The notes beneath the pieces were generated by a model. The model had not been told where the DNA came from. It worked only from the letters and a program-made list of their open reading frames with translations, and did no database searches. Position numbers and translations under genes: made by a program. This document shows, in pieces, positions 44,604-53,884 of a stretch of 64,000 bases of DNA. This stretch comes from Paramylibacter ulvae. GTDB lineage: Bacteria; Pseudomonadota; Alphaproteobacteria; Rhodobacterales; Rhodobacteraceae. Each line of letters opens with the position of its first letter. Position 1 is the first letter of the stretch. The stretch is from positions 584,329 through 648,328 of the forward strand of contig NZ_BMZF01000001.1 in assembly GCF_014652655.1 (NCBI RefSeq), written 5' to 3'.

Positions 44604-45059
44604 TTCTGACCATTACGGGACTGCGCCAAACCAAAACACATATTCAAGTGAATAACAGATCGGTCATTTTAGACAAATCTGGCGCGTCTGAAACTTTTTC
44701 TATTACAGACAACAGCTCATTTGCGGTTTGACCGCCAAGCAACGATGCGGATTTAGTCTGTAATCGGCTTGATATTACTTGGGATTCTCGTGGTTGAACC
44801 AAATCAGAACGCATGGCCGTCGCGTCACTGAAGGTAGACATAGTACCTGTATCTTCGCCGCCAAAAGCATCCTTTACGTTTTCATGATGGACACTTCATC
44901 GTTGCTATTCGGACATTATAGTGTTAGGCGTGTCATATCAGAAGTGTTATTTCCAACGCTTGGGCGCATCGCCTACCAAAGCAAATAGCACTCCTTAATC
45001 ATCAAAAAATAAATTGTCACATCCTTTTCGGAGGATTTGATTTTTTGGGAGTTTTGCCG
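44604..45059. other. Intergenic region with one doubtful short frame
   Basis: These 456 bases between FGE and the next gene hold only the doubtful minus-strand frame listed separately. I see no RNA gene or clear terminator. Confidence 0.5.
44644..44841 (-). CDS. Doubtful 65-residue hypothetical protein
   Basis: A frame on the minus strand (MSTFSDATAMRSDLVQPRES and onward) has protein-like composition but only a weak AGGT ribosome site four bases before ATG 44841. No family is recognised. It is kept because nothing else explains this stretch. Confidence 0.3.
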   Translation of the reverse strand: MSTFSDATAMRSDLVQPRESQVISSRLQTKSASLLGGQTANELLSVIEKVSDAPDLSKMTDLLFT

Positions 45060-45383
45060 ATGACATCGCGTACGACCAAATCGATTGTGACCTTCTGTTA
45101 CCCATTTATACTGGGTGGGCACAAAGGTGTATTTCCATCAGGAAGCTACGAAATCATCGCAGAAGATGAAATTTTAGAAAGCCTTAGTTTTTTCGCATAT
45201 AGACGAGCACAAACCTATCTTACGATTGCAACATCTGGACGCTGTCAATTGCATTCAATTGATCATCGCGATTTGGAAGTAGCGCTTGCTAATGATCGTG
45301 CGCGTTCGCAGGTATCTAAAAAAAATATCACTCCAGTGTTCGACCCATCTCAGGATCGAAAGGAACAACGCAAAATTCAATAA
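45060..45383 (+). CDS. Conserved hypothetical protein (107 residues)
   Basis: The sequence MTSRTTKSIVTFCYPFILGG, followed by FPSGSYEIIAEDEILESLSF and FAYRRAQTYLTI, resembles a short hypothetical family frequent in rhizobia and other alphaproteobacteria, with a conserved pattern of GTY-like turn, E-E-L-x-S-F and YRR. The start is ATG 45060, chosen because relatives begin with the RTT segment. No function is known. It stands in the AT-rich accessory stretch. Confidence 0.65.
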   Translation: MTSRTTKSIVTFCYPFILGGHKGVFPSGSYEIIAEDEILESLSFFAYRRAQTYLTIATSGRCQLHSIDHRDLEVALANDRARSQVSKKNITPVFDPSQDRKEQRKIQ

Positions 45384-45466
45384 AGACGATCCTATTAATG
45401 GAGCGAGCGGTCACGGAATTTTCTTTTCGTGGCTTCGTTTCCAACACCCTTAAGGATATGCACATA

Positions 45467-46321
45467 ATGAAGTATAATTTCTCTAATATTAAGTTGCAAA
45501 GAAGTAGCATATTTGTTTGGCTTTCCCTTTCATTGCTCGCGATTTCGAAGCCCAAAAGATTACTTTCTATTTTGATTGGTTTTGTTTGCGCTCTGAATAT
45601 ATTTTCATCATCTGTTTTAGCCCAGATTTCTATTGAGACGGTGCCAAAACACGCGCACGCCAAGAGCTATGGTGACGGATGGGAATGTGATATTGGATAT
45701 AGAATTAAGGACAGTGGTTGTTTTGCCGTTTTTGTGCCTGAAAACGGATTATTAACCAACCGGAGCTATGGCCCGGGTTGGGAATGTCATCACGGATACA
45801 AAGAAACGAAAGCTGCTGCCTGCGTTAAGGTGGATGTACCTCTTGGCGGGTTTCTGGCCCCATCCGGAGATAAGTGGCATTGCCTACGTGGATACCAAAA
45901 ACTCAAAGATAGCTGCCAAGAGTTAATCATTCCAACCAATGCTTATCTTGTTGCTGACACCTATCACTCAGCTTGGAAATGTGAACGCGGATATGAAGCG
46001 ATCAATGACATATGTACCGCAATAAAGGTTCCATCCAATGCGTTTCTCAACGGCGCAAGCTATGGTCAGCCATGGACATGCGAGCGTAAATTTTTTCAAC
46101 GCGACGATCAGTGTAAAGCAATCGTAATTCCGACAAACGGTTATTTTGACACAGCTACTTATGGCAAAGGGTGGAAGTGTGAACGAGGTTATTCAGAATC
46201 TGGTGACATATGTGAAGCGTTGATAATTCCGACAAACGCCCATCTCAACAGATCGGGAAACAGGTGGGAATGCCACCAAAACTTCAGAAAAACAAAAGGC
46301 CAGTGCATTCTCGATAATTAG
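45467..46321 (+). CDS. Secreted protein with seven cysteine-pair repeats
   Basis: This 284-residue protein has a long N-terminal region ending in a signal-like helix (SILIGFVCALNIFSSSVLA). Seven tandem units of about 30-35 residues follow, with consensus (V/I)P-x-N-A-x-L...Y-G-x-x-W-x-C-E-R-G-Y...D-x-C. Each unit has two Cys about ten residues apart, 14 in all, so disulfide-bonded periplasmic or surface modules are likely. The start is ATG 45467 with AAGGA ten bases upstream; earlier starts are possible. The repeat is seen in other proteobacterial secreted proteins, but its function is unknown. Confidence 0.78.
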   Translation: MKYNFSNIKLQRSSIFVWLSLSLLAISKPKRLLSILIGFVCALNIFSSSVLAQISIETVPKHAHAKSYGDGWECDIGYRIKDSGCFAVFVPENGLLTNRSYGPGWECHHGYKETKAAACVKVDVPLGGFLAPSGDKWHCLRGYQKLKDSCQELIIPTNAYLVADTYHSAWKCERGYEAINDICTAIKVPSNAFLNGASYGQPWTCERKFFQRDDQCKAIVIPTNGYFDTATYGKGWKCERGYSESGDICEALIIPTNAHLNRSGNRWECHQNFRKTKGQCILDN

Positions 46322-46407
46322 TCATCATTGCCTCTCTTTTTCAATTGAACTCAAATCTATCTCCACGACTTACCAGTCGTGTGGATGGATTCTGCAAAGG
46401 ATTACAC

Positions 46408-47607
46408 ATGGAAACCGAACCCAAAATGGCACACTCCACCCAAAATAATAACTGTACGACGCAAGCTTTGCCACCAGATCAGCCATTACACTCTGTATTA
46501 CACTCACCAGCGGGCATATATTCACCGCCGACCGCAATCATTTATTGTGAAGGAAATTTCGCAAGAATAGATGGAAAAACCGCAAATGGTCTTATTCGGC
46601 ATTCCCAAGCTTATAACATCGTCTCTGTCATAGATAGCTGCCACGCGGGTCAAGACAGCGGAGAGATTTTGGGTATGGGCGCCAATCATATCCCAATCTT
46701 TCAAAACCTAGATGCAGCCATAAAACACAAAGCAGTTATGCCAGATACGTTAATTTATGGCATGGCACCAACCACCGGCAAGCTAACTTTGGCAGATCGC
46801 CGTGTCATATTGGATGCAATATCTCGGGGTATGAATATTGTCAGCGGACTACATGAATTTTTGAGTGAGGATGCCGAAATTTCGGGCTGTGCAAAATTTA
46901 TGGGCACGACAATCAGAGACATTCGAAAACCCAAGGCAAGTAGAGACATGCGCTTATTTGACGGTAGTATTGCCAATGTGAAAGCGCTTCGTATAGCTGT
47001 ACTTGGTACAGACTGCGCTATTGGCAAGAGAACAACCGCAACAATTCTTGCACGTGTATTGAACGAAAAAGGTATCAAAACAGTGCTTGTTGGCACGGGG
47101 CAAACCGGGCTTATGCAGGGTGCCAAATATGGTGTCGCGATGGACGCGATTCCACCGCAATTTTGTTGTGGCGAGCTTGAAGGGGCAATCGTTGCGGCCT
47201 CTGATTGTGAACAACCCGACGTAATTTTAATCGAAGGCCAAGGGGCGCTTAGCCATCCTGCATTCTGCACGTCTGCATTCATATTGCGCGGTAGCCAACC
47301 AGATGCAGTTATCCTTCAACACGCACCCAAACGTGTTCACCGCTGTGACTTTCCCAATATGTCTATGCCTGATCCAGCGGATGAGATCGCACTCATTGAG
47401 TCATTCGCCAACACCAAAGTAATTGGCCTAACAATCAATCATGAAAACATGACAAAGAGTGAGGTCAAACAGGCAATTACGGATTACACTTTGAAGCTAG
47501 ACATGCCTGTAACTGACGTTCTGATCTACCCTCCTGCACATCTCTTGAATGTTATAGTCAGAGCCTATCCTGCCTTGCGAAAAATTCCCTTAGTTGCGGA
47601 AACATGA
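46408..47607 (+). CDS. DUF1611 P-loop protein (DgcN-like, possible D-amino-acid N-acetyltransferase)
   Basis: This 399-residue DUF1611 protein has an N-terminal Rossmann-like domain (about residues 30-180) and a C-terminal P-loop domain with GTDCAIGKRTTA and VLIEGQGALSHPAF. A family member, DgcN, was reported to act in D-glutamate catabolism as an N-acetyltransferase (from memory). The downstream partner is a PLP amino-acid racemase, coupled by an ATGA overlap, which supports a D-amino-acid role. The start is ATG 46408, chosen for AAAGGA six bases upstream; TTG 46345 would add 21 residues. Confidence 0.8.
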   Translation: METEPKMAHSTQNNNCTTQALPPDQPLHSVLHSPAGIYSPPTAIIYCEGNFARIDGKTANGLIRHSQAYNIVSVIDSCHAGQDSGEILGMGANHIPIFQNLDAAIKHKAVMPDTLIYGMAPTTGKLTLADRRVILDAISRGMNIVSGLHEFLSEDAEISGCAKFMGTTIRDIRKPKASRDMRLFDGSIANVKALRIAVLGTDCAIGKRTTATILARVLNEKGIKTVLVGTGQTGLMQGAKYGVAMDAIPPQFCCGELEGAIVAASDCEQPDVILIEGQGALSHPAFCTSAFILRGSQPDAVILQHAPKRVHRCDFPNMSMPDPADEIALIESFANTKVIGLTINHENMTKSEVKQAITDYTLKLDMPVTDVLIYPPAHLLNVIVRAYPALRKIPLVAET

Positions 47608-48728
47608 TCACTCCCCGCATCGAAATTGATTTAGACAAGATAAGATACAATACACGCTACCTTGTTGAACGTCTAAACTTGCGTGACATTACTGTAACTG
47701 GCGTGACCAAAGCCGTCTGCGGTCATCCAGCCGTAGCAAAAGCAATGCTAGATGGTGGAGCAATTAATCTCGCCGACTCAAGGGTTCAGAATATCTTGCG
47801 AATGCGCAAAGCGGGTATAGCATGTTCTATGGCGATGATCCGCTCGCCAATGTTAAGTCAATTGGATGCTATCGTTCAAAACAGCGATACCAGCTTTAAC
47901 ACCGAAATTTCCACCGTCACTGGCCTTGCTGCTGCAGCACGCAAAAGTAACGAACTCCACAATATCGTACTTATGGTCGAAATGGGGGATATGCGTGAAG
48001 GAATTATGCCAAAAGATTTAAAATCGTTTGCACTGCGTGTAATTAAAATTCCAGGCCTTACGCTAACGGGAATAGGAACTAACTTCGCCTGTTTAGGTGG
48101 AATACCTCCAGATATTGATATTATGAATAAGTTTTCTTCACTTGTCCGCGAAGTTGAAACCGCATGTGGTTTAGCTTTCACGACTGTATCGGGGGGGAAC
48201 TCAGCAAGTTTAACATGGGCGCTTGGGAATAGGGAGAATGGCTGTGTAAACAATCTTAGATTGGGTGAAGCCATCTTGTTAGGGGTTGACCCAGTTTGCG
48301 GCACACAAATCAGCGGATTGCATACTGATGCTTTTACACTTGTAGCAGAAGTAATCGAAACAAAAATCAAGACCGACGTTGTGCAGCTTAAATTTATTAA
48401 CACAAATCTGAAGGATCCTTCGTCTCTTGTTCATGGCACAGGATCAGTAGCGCGTTCAATACTTGCAATTGGCCTTCAAGATACGGATATAGGAGGACTC
48501 AAATTGCCTGAAGGTGTCACCAGTTTTGGTGCAACGAGCGACCACATGATTGTGTGCAAATCCCATGCGCATCTTCAAGTCGGACAGGAAGTTAAATTTC
48601 AAATGAACTACAGTGCTGTCATGCAGGCTATGAGCGCACCTGATATCGTAAAAACAATTCTGGGAGCCCCTTCCCTCAAAACGTTAGTGCCAACTAACTC
48701 CAATAGACCGCGATTGGCGTTGCTATGA
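47604..48728 (+). CDS. Alanine/ornithine-racemase-family PLP enzyme
   Basis: This 374-residue fold-type III PLP enzyme has the cofactor lysine in TGVTKAVCG near residue 37 and further family segments GGAINLADSRVQNI, VEMGDMREGI and VSGGNSASLTWA. It resembles the ornithine racemase (Orr) group rather than housekeeping alanine racemase, which has a different C-terminal domain. It is coupled to the DUF1611 gene. The pair probably interconverts or salvages a D-amino acid; which one is not visible. The DNA is more AT-rich than the catabolic clusters on either side. Confidence 0.84.
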   Translation: MITPRIEIDLDKIRYNTRYLVERLNLRDITVTGVTKAVCGHPAVAKAMLDGGAINLADSRVQNILRMRKAGIACSMAMIRSPMLSQLDAIVQNSDTSFNTEISTVTGLAAAARKSNELHNIVLMVEMGDMREGIMPKDLKSFALRVIKIPGLTLTGIGTNFACLGGIPPDIDIMNKFSSLVREVETACGLAFTTVSGGNSASLTWALGNRENGCVNNLRLGEAILLGVDPVCGTQISGLHTDAFTLVAEVIETKIKTDVVQLKFINTNLKDPSSLVHGTGSVARSILAIGLQDTDIGGLKLPEGVTSFGATSDHMIVCKSHAHLQVGQEVKFQMNYSAVMQAMSAPDIVKTILGAPSLKTLVPTNSNRPRLALL

Positions 48729-48923
48729 CCGACCTGCACCCCGGGTTTCCTTCAGCCTTAGTAGAATTTTGATGCCGCCTGCTGTGCGACACAAACTTGC
48801 GCGACTACGCTGATGTTACAGGTATCTCTATAGCCAAAAATTCAATCCACCCAACCGAAGGTCATCACCCGTCGTATAAATTAGCGAAATATTTTGATAC
48901 TTAATCGCTTGCTGCACTTGACA

Positions 48924-48954
48924 GTATGATTATATTGTTATCTCATCATACCAG
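48924..48954. promoter_or_regulatory. Apiose-regulon operator before apnO
   Basis: Inverted half-sites GTATGAT (48924-48930) and ATCATAC (48945-48951) overlap a TTGACA box (48918-48923). On the minus strand the second half reads CTGGTATGATGAG, a match to the shared GGTATRATSA motif. It lies 30 bases before apnO. Confidence 0.6.
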
Positions 48955-48983
48955 TTGAAATCACGCAAATTTGGGGAATGGCC

Positions 48984-49811
48984 ATGACAACAATTGCTTT
49001 ATTCGGTGCAGGTGGAAAAATGGGAGTTCGTCTTGGCACGAACCTAGCAAAATCTGATTTCGATATGCGCTACGTTGAAGTGGCACAAGAAGGCATCGCA
49101 CGATTAAAGCAGGAAATCGGAGCTGATCCCATCGCTATGGACACTGCTATTGATGGCGCGGATGTCGTGATTTTAGCCATCCCTGATACCGTGATCGGCA
49201 AAGTTTGCGAAAATCTAATTCCCAAGATCGCACCTGGCACTATCGTAGTGATCTTGGACGCCGCCGCGCCATATGCGGGGCATTTGCCAAAACGCGAAGA
49301 TATAACATATTTCATTTCTCACCCCTGCCATCCCCCGATTTTCAACAATGAAAAAACCGAAGCTGGGCGTAACGATCATTTTGGGGGAATCGCCGCACAC
49401 CAAGGGATCGTAAATGCTTTGATGCAAGGGCCCGAAGAACATTATGACTTGGGTGAAAAAGTCGCTCGTGCCATGTATGCCCCCGTCGCCCGCAGCCACC
49501 GCTGCACCGTCGAACAGATGGCATTTTTGGAACCAGGTTTATCCGAGACTGTGTGCGCATCACTCTTGGTCGTTATGCGACAAGCGATGGACGAGGTTGT
49601 GAAAACTGGTGTTTCCTATGACTGCGCGCGTGACTTTTTGCTCGGTCATATGAACATACTTGGCGCAGTTATTTTTGACGAGGTCGACGGCGTATTTTCA
49701 GATGCATGCAACCGCGCAATTGAATACGGTGTACCAACGTTAATGAAGGATGATTGGAAAAAGGTTTTTGATCGCGACGAAATCCGCGCGAGCGTTGAAC
49801 GCATTACCTAA
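48984..49811 (+). CDS. apnO: D-apionate oxidoisomerase ApnO
   Basis: This 275-residue NAD-binding protein has the Rossmann loop IALFGAGGKMGVRLG and a helical 6-phosphogluconate-dehydrogenase-like C-terminal domain. It has the distinctive SHPCHPPIFNNE segment. In the known D-apiose pathway, ApnO converts D-apionate to 3-oxo-isoapionate. All other enzymes of the pathway are encoded in the next 13 kb, which makes this assignment strong. The start is ATG 48984 with GGGGA six bases upstream (ATG 48978 is an alternative). An operator of the shared GGTATRATSA type precedes it. Confidence 0.86.
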   Translation: MTTIALFGAGGKMGVRLGTNLAKSDFDMRYVEVAQEGIARLKQEIGADPIAMDTAIDGADVVILAIPDTVIGKVCENLIPKIAPGTIVVILDAAAPYAGHLPKREDITYFISHPCHPPIFNNEKTEAGRNDHFGGIAAHQGIVNALMQGPEEHYDLGEKVARAMYAPVARSHRCTVEQMAFLEPGLSETVCASLLVVMRQAMDEVVKTGVSYDCARDFLLGHMNILGAVIFDEVDGVFSDACNRAIEYGVPTLMKDDWKKVFDRDEIRASVERIT

Positions 49812-49846
49812 TCAATTGATGGCACGACCAAATTTTGCCACTCAAT

Positions 49847-50593
49847 CTATTTTTCGTGCTGGTAAAGTGCATTGCTGCGATCGAGGTGTTCTCGCATTTT
49901 TTCCACAGCGCCACTGGCATCACCTGCACGTAATAATTCTAAAATTGCCGCGTGCTCTGATAACGTTACCTCTTCGTTTCCAGACCAATGCAATGTCGAG
50001 GTGTGATATTTAAACAGCCAGCGCAACAACGCGCTGCTTACGGCACCCATAATCGGGTTTCCTGTCATATTCGCAATACAAGTATGAAACCGAGTGTCGG
50101 CCTCCATAAAACGCTCGGCCTGTCCAAGATAGCTACGTTGTTCTTCAAGAATTCCACTCAATTCATCCAAATTTTCTGGCGTTGCACGCTTTGCGGCCAG
50201 GGACACCATGCCCGTTTCAAACATACGCCGCGCTTCTTTTAAATGTTCTAGCTGATCGGGTTCAGACGACAATAACATCTGCGCAACCTCGTCCGCACGA
50301 TCAAGAACTTTGTCCACCGACAACTCATTCACGCGGCTGCGTCCGCCATGTGAAATCGTTATAAAACCCATGGACTGCATTGATTGCATCGCTTCACGCA
50401 CAGCCGGTCGGCCAACACCGAAACGTTCCATCAACGTTCGTTCGGACGGCATCTGATCACCTGATTCAAGCTCACCAGATGTCATCATCTCGCGCAAACG
50501 GTCGAAAACCTCGTCCGACAGTTTTCGACGCACGATCTTTTCGCTTTTAACTGTTTTCTGAGTATTGGTTTCGGTTGAAAAATCTGCTGACAT
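49847..50593 (-). CDS. GntR (FCD) regulator of the apiose cluster
   Basis: This 248-residue regulator has a GntR winged helix (LSDEVFDRLREMMTSGELES, then FGVGRPAVREAMQSMQSMGF) and an FCD domain with the metal-type motif MEADTRFHTCIANMTGNP. It is the only regulator in the apiose cluster. The start is ATG 50593 with AGAGAG upstream; the frame to 50662 has an unlikely N-terminus. Its own promoter region and four others in the cluster carry a GGTATRATSA motif, so I infer it is the local repressor, released by an apiose-derived acid. Confidence 0.88.
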   Translation of the reverse strand: MSADFSTETNTQKTVKSEKIVRRKLSDEVFDRLREMMTSGELESGDQMPSERTLMERFGVGRPAVREAMQSMQSMGFITISHGGRSRVNELSVDKVLDRADEVAQMLLSSEPDQLEHLKEARRMFETGMVSLAAKRATPENLDELSGILEEQRSYLGQAERFMEADTRFHTCIANMTGNPIMGAVSSALLRWLFKYHTSTLHWSGNEEVTLSEHAAILELLRAGDASGAVEKMREHLDRSNALYQHEK

Positions 50594-50676
50594 AATTGCT
50601 CTCTTTGTCGGCGCCGCTGGCCCATTTTGGGAACGCCATGTTGGCTCCAATTTCTCCGGCACCGTTTGACAGGTTA

Positions 50677-50698
50677 ATTGGTATAATCAGATTATGTC
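50677..50698. promoter_or_regulatory. Apiose-regulon operator before gntR
   Basis: ATTGGTATAATCAG (50677-50690) continues into ATTATGTC, giving the inverted repeat ATAAT-CAG-ATTAT. It lies 84 bases before the gntR start, consistent with autoregulation. Confidence 0.55.
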
Positions 50699-50830
50699 AC
50701 ATTAACCTACCCACCATACTTTGGATCATCAAGCTGAATGTGAAATTTCAATCCATTACTGCATAGCAAATGTTACAACAGCCGTTATTTTTCACGATTT
50801 ATATGAAATTTCGAATACAAGCTTACAATA

Positions 50831-50850
50831 ATAGGTATAATGAGTATTCC
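50831..50850. promoter_or_regulatory. Apiose-regulon operator before oiaX
   Basis: ATAGGTATAATGAGTATTCC matches the shared GGTATRATSA motif and includes a TATAAT-like -10 element. It ends 26 bases before the oiaX start, where binding would block transcription. Confidence 0.55.
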
Positions 50851-50876
50851 AATTGCAATACGAAGAAAGGGATTTC

Positions 50877-52160
50877 ATGTCGTTAGCAACGTTGCAAAAT
50901 GTGATCCGAGTTACATACCGCCTAGAAGTTCCAGATATGGCAGGTGCGAGCGTTTTTGCGATGGCTGAGAAAATAGCATCGGATCAATCAACTGGAACGT
51001 TTACGGCGCTCCCAAACGAAACCACTGCCTTGAAGGCACAATATGCGGCACGTGTTGTGGATGTCGTCGAATTAGGATCGGTCGCAACCCCAGCATTTCC
51101 CAGACTACAAGATCCAACGGGTACGCGTTATTTACGCGGTGATGCGATTATCGATTTTCCTCTTGATGCTATTGGGACGGACATAGCGGCCTTGATGACA
51201 ATAACCGTTGGCGGGGTTTATGCCGTGCGCGGCTTATCGGGTGTGCGCGTAATGGATATCGCCCTACCACAGGCATGGTCTGTTCATCCAGGACCGCAAT
51301 TTGGGGTTATGGGATCACGAAAATTGATGAACGTTTCGGATGGCCCCATGATTGCATCAATTATCAAACCTTCTTTGGGCTTATCCCCGCACGACACGGC
51401 TGATGTCGTGAAACGACTGTGTGAAGCTGGAGTTGATTTTATAAAGGATGACGAGAAACTGATGTCACCGACATATTCCCCCCTTGAGCGGCGAGTGAGT
51501 GCGATCATGCCTGTTATCAAGGATTATGAACAGCGAACAGGAAAGCGCGTGTTATACGCATTTGGCATTTCAAGTGCTGACCCCGATCAAATGATGCGCA
51601 ACCACGATATTGTCTGTGCTGCTGGAGGCCAAGCGGCCGTTATTAATATCAATTCGATTGGTTATGGCGGCATGAGCTTTTTGCGCAAACGATCTAATTT
51701 ATGTCTTCATGCGCATCGTAATGGCTGGGATATTTTAACGCGACACCCCTCTCTGGGTATGGAATTTCGTGTTTATCAAAAAATTTGGCGCTTGCTAGGA
51801 GTTGATCAGTTTCAAGTCAACGGTATCGATGCGAAATATTGGGAGCCAAATGAAAGCTTTGTAAAAAGTTTTTCCGATTGCTTAACGCCAATTTTCTCTG
51901 ACCTTGATCGTGCACTTCCTGTTGTGTGTTCGGGTCAATGGGGCGGACAAGCAGCTGAAACCTATCAACGGACCAAGGGTGCGCTTGATCTCATGTATCT
52001 TGGCGGCGGCGGAATTCATGGACACCCAATGGGCGCGAGTGCGGGTGTGAAGGCCATTCGCCAAGCATGGGATGCAGCCATTCAAGGTCAAGACATGTTA
52101 GAATATTCCAAAACACATCAAGAGCTAGCAGCCGCAATAAAACAATTCAAAAAATCCTAG
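50877..52160 (+). CDS. oiaX: RuBisCO-like protein OiaX (3-oxo-isoapionate-4-phosphate decarboxylase)
   Basis: This 427-residue RuBisCO large-chain homologue has the KPSLGLSP motif with Lys164 and the carbamylation/metal motif DFIKDDEKL with Lys190, Asp192 and Glu193 in the RuBisCO positions. It also has LHAHRNGW and the phosphate-binding YLGGGGIHGHP. There is no small-subunit gene or carbon-fixation gene nearby, and the context is D-apiose catabolism. There the RuBisCO-like OiaX decarboxylates 3-oxo-isoapionate 4-phosphate to L-erythrulose 1-phosphate. The start is ATG 50877 with AAAGGGA upstream. Its 3' end overlaps the converging apnL by four bases. Confidence 0.88.
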   Translation: MSLATLQNVIRVTYRLEVPDMAGASVFAMAEKIASDQSTGTFTALPNETTALKAQYAARVVDVVELGSVATPAFPRLQDPTGTRYLRGDAIIDFPLDAIGTDIAALMTITVGGVYAVRGLSGVRVMDIALPQAWSVHPGPQFGVMGSRKLMNVSDGPMIASIIKPSLGLSPHDTADVVKRLCEAGVDFIKDDEKLMSPTYSPLERRVSAIMPVIKDYEQRTGKRVLYAFGISSADPDQMMRNHDIVCAAGGQAAVININSIGYGGMSFLRKRSNLCLHAHRNGWDILTRHPSLGMEFRVYQKIWRLLGVDQFQVNGIDAKYWEPNESFVKSFSDCLTPIFSDLDRALPVVCSGQWGGQAAETYQRTKGALDLMYLGGGGIHGHPMGASAGVKAIRQAWDAAIQGQDMLEYSKTHQELAAAIKQFKKS

Positions 52161-53884
52161 AGAACAGGCGAAATATCAACGCCAAAAGGAGCCAACCCAT
52201 CATTCTGTAAGGGTGTTAGGTTTGCCACAATTTTCATCTTACGCGATGACAACAGTGCTCGTCCGTCCGATATATCCGCTTTCTTCACGCCCTGCCCTGC
52301 CATCTTGGCCAATGCTGCAAGTGGCTCTGCGATCGGCCAACAACCTTTGCTGCCAATTAACCCTCGTGGACCATACAAATAGGCAGGAGTCCAAACAGAA
52401 ATTCCAGATTGCGCCAAAGCAGTAGCAAGGCCAACCACATACGCAGCACCAAATTTCGCACGGTGACGAGGATCGTTATCTGTCATACAAACACGGTCAT
52501 TGTTTGGATTTGGAATTGTGCGATTACCGTATGGATTTTGACGCATAGCAATGGTTGCAGGGCCAATGCGATACGGTAACGTCCCGATGATTGCCCTTGC
52601 AGACGTTGTAATATGCGCAATCGTTTCGAGCGTTTCCATCACACTAAAGTCATCGGCGGCATGAACAATTGGACACAAACCATGGCTTACAAAATCCAAC
52701 ATTTCAATGGGTGGTCGTTTGCGGTTAAGTTCGGGAAAAAAACTAACCATTCCTCCACCACGTTTCAGATTTGGAAATGCGCTTTCGCCAGCTTTGTGAA
52801 TGATTTCCAATGGTGGGCAATCCGGCCATTCAGAACCTGGAGGTGTTGATTGACGGTCAACTGACGGACAGATCATTACACTGTCTGGTGAAAACCCAGT
52901 GCTATTCATGACAGTCGCGATCTGATCTAAGTTATCGTCATTCGCAATGATTAACTCAAGATCGTAGACAACATCTGGACAGCAAGATTGCGCATGTGCA
53001 AATGCGTTAAATTGATCCCGTAAATCCCCTAATTGTGTGTCGAGATGGCACAACAATCGCTGGGGCTGAACCACATTCAAATCGTTCGGATTTGCCGCCA
53101 GTCGCACAGCATCCTCTGGGGAAATAACGAGCGCCATTTCGGGAAAATTAGCATCGATACATCTCTCTAAGAATTCAGGTGCAACTATTGCTGGTTTTTG
53201 CGCCCAAGTCAGCGAAACAGATTGTTCCACTGAATCCCCATCAGCAATTGTATAAGGCCAAGGTTGCGCAAGCGGACGATTATAAGTTTTGAACGACGCA
53301 TCACCCCATTGGCGCTGATCTTCCATTTCAAACGTATCACCAACAAGCTGGCATCTTATTGTATGATTACCAGCTTGATGGGTTATCGCGTTAATATCCA
53401 CAAAAGGTTGCCAAGGCTCGATTAACGCTGGAAAATTGCCATGTTCAACTGAACCATCTGAGTGTTGAATTTCTACGGGACAACCTGCAACATCCTTGAT
53501 TGGATGCAATACTGTAAATCCCGCGCGATTGGTTTCAAACTTTCCATTTGCAACACCATTCGCCAACATTTTCAAACCACCGGCAGAAGCATCAATAGAA
53601 ATATCAACATTCAACAAAGCATCACCACTTTGATATTGCGCGCTGTAGGAGATCACCAACTGATCCGAACGTTCATCTATGATAAGATTATCAATATCAG
53701 GTGCCAGAGTACCCCAATCAGCATCGCGAACCAAAAACGCAATGGAACGGATAATTTCAGAACCATTCAATTTGACATGTCGTAATATACCATTTTCCAA
53801 AGTCAATGATATTGGCCCCGCTTTGAGCTTTGACGCTTTCAGCGGCGCTATGTCTGTTCCATAGAGGCTTTGCAAGTTGGTCAT
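52157..53884 (-). CDS. apnL: D-apionolactonase ApnL
   Basis: This 575-residue cytoplasmic protein has no signal peptide and no common domain motif. Its length and its place, coupled by ATGA to a Gfo/Idh dehydrogenase in the apiose cluster, match ApnL, which opens D-apionolactone to D-apionate. The first 230 residues look beta-rich, and the remainder looks like an alpha/beta barrel (LERCIDANFPEMALVISPED, then conserved C-terminal VWTPAYLYGPRGLIG). The assignment rests mainly on context and length. Confidence 0.78.
   Translation of the reverse strand: MTNLQSLYGTDIAPLKASKLKAGPISLTLENGILRHVKLNGSEIIRSIAFLVRDADWGTLAPDIDNLIIDERSDQLVISYSAQYQSGDALLNVDISIDASAGGLKMLANGVANGKFETNRAGFTVLHPIKDVAGCPVEIQHSDGSVEHGNFPALIEPWQPFVDINAITHQAGNHTIRCQLVGDTFEMEDQRQWGDASFKTYNRPLAQPWPYTIADGDSVEQSVSLTWAQKPAIVAPEFLERCIDANFPEMALVISPEDAVRLAANPNDLNVVQPQRLLCHLDTQLGDLRDQFNAFAHAQSCCPDVVYDLELIIANDDNLDQIATVMNSTGFSPDSVMICPSVDRQSTPPGSEWPDCPPLEIIHKAGESAFPNLKRGGGMVSFFPELNRKRPPIEMLDFVSHGLCPIVHAADDFSVMETLETIAHITTSARAIIGTLPYRIGPATIAMRQNPYGNRTIPNPNNDRVCMTDNDPRHRAKFGAAYVVGLATALAQSGISVWTPAYLYGPRGLIGSKGCWPIAEPLAALAKMAGQGVKKADISDGRALLSSRKMKIVANLTPLQNDGLAPFGVDISPVL

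Noticed and set aside
45467..46321. CRISPR-like or DNA-level tandem repeat
   Set aside because: Repetition is at the protein level with Cys conservation; the DNA units differ too much and lack spacers.
50877..52160. True RuBisCO for carbon fixation
   Set aside because: There is no small subunit, phosphoribulokinase of the Calvin type or cbb genes nearby, and I do not see the canonical loop-6 Lys segment. The context is sugar catabolism.
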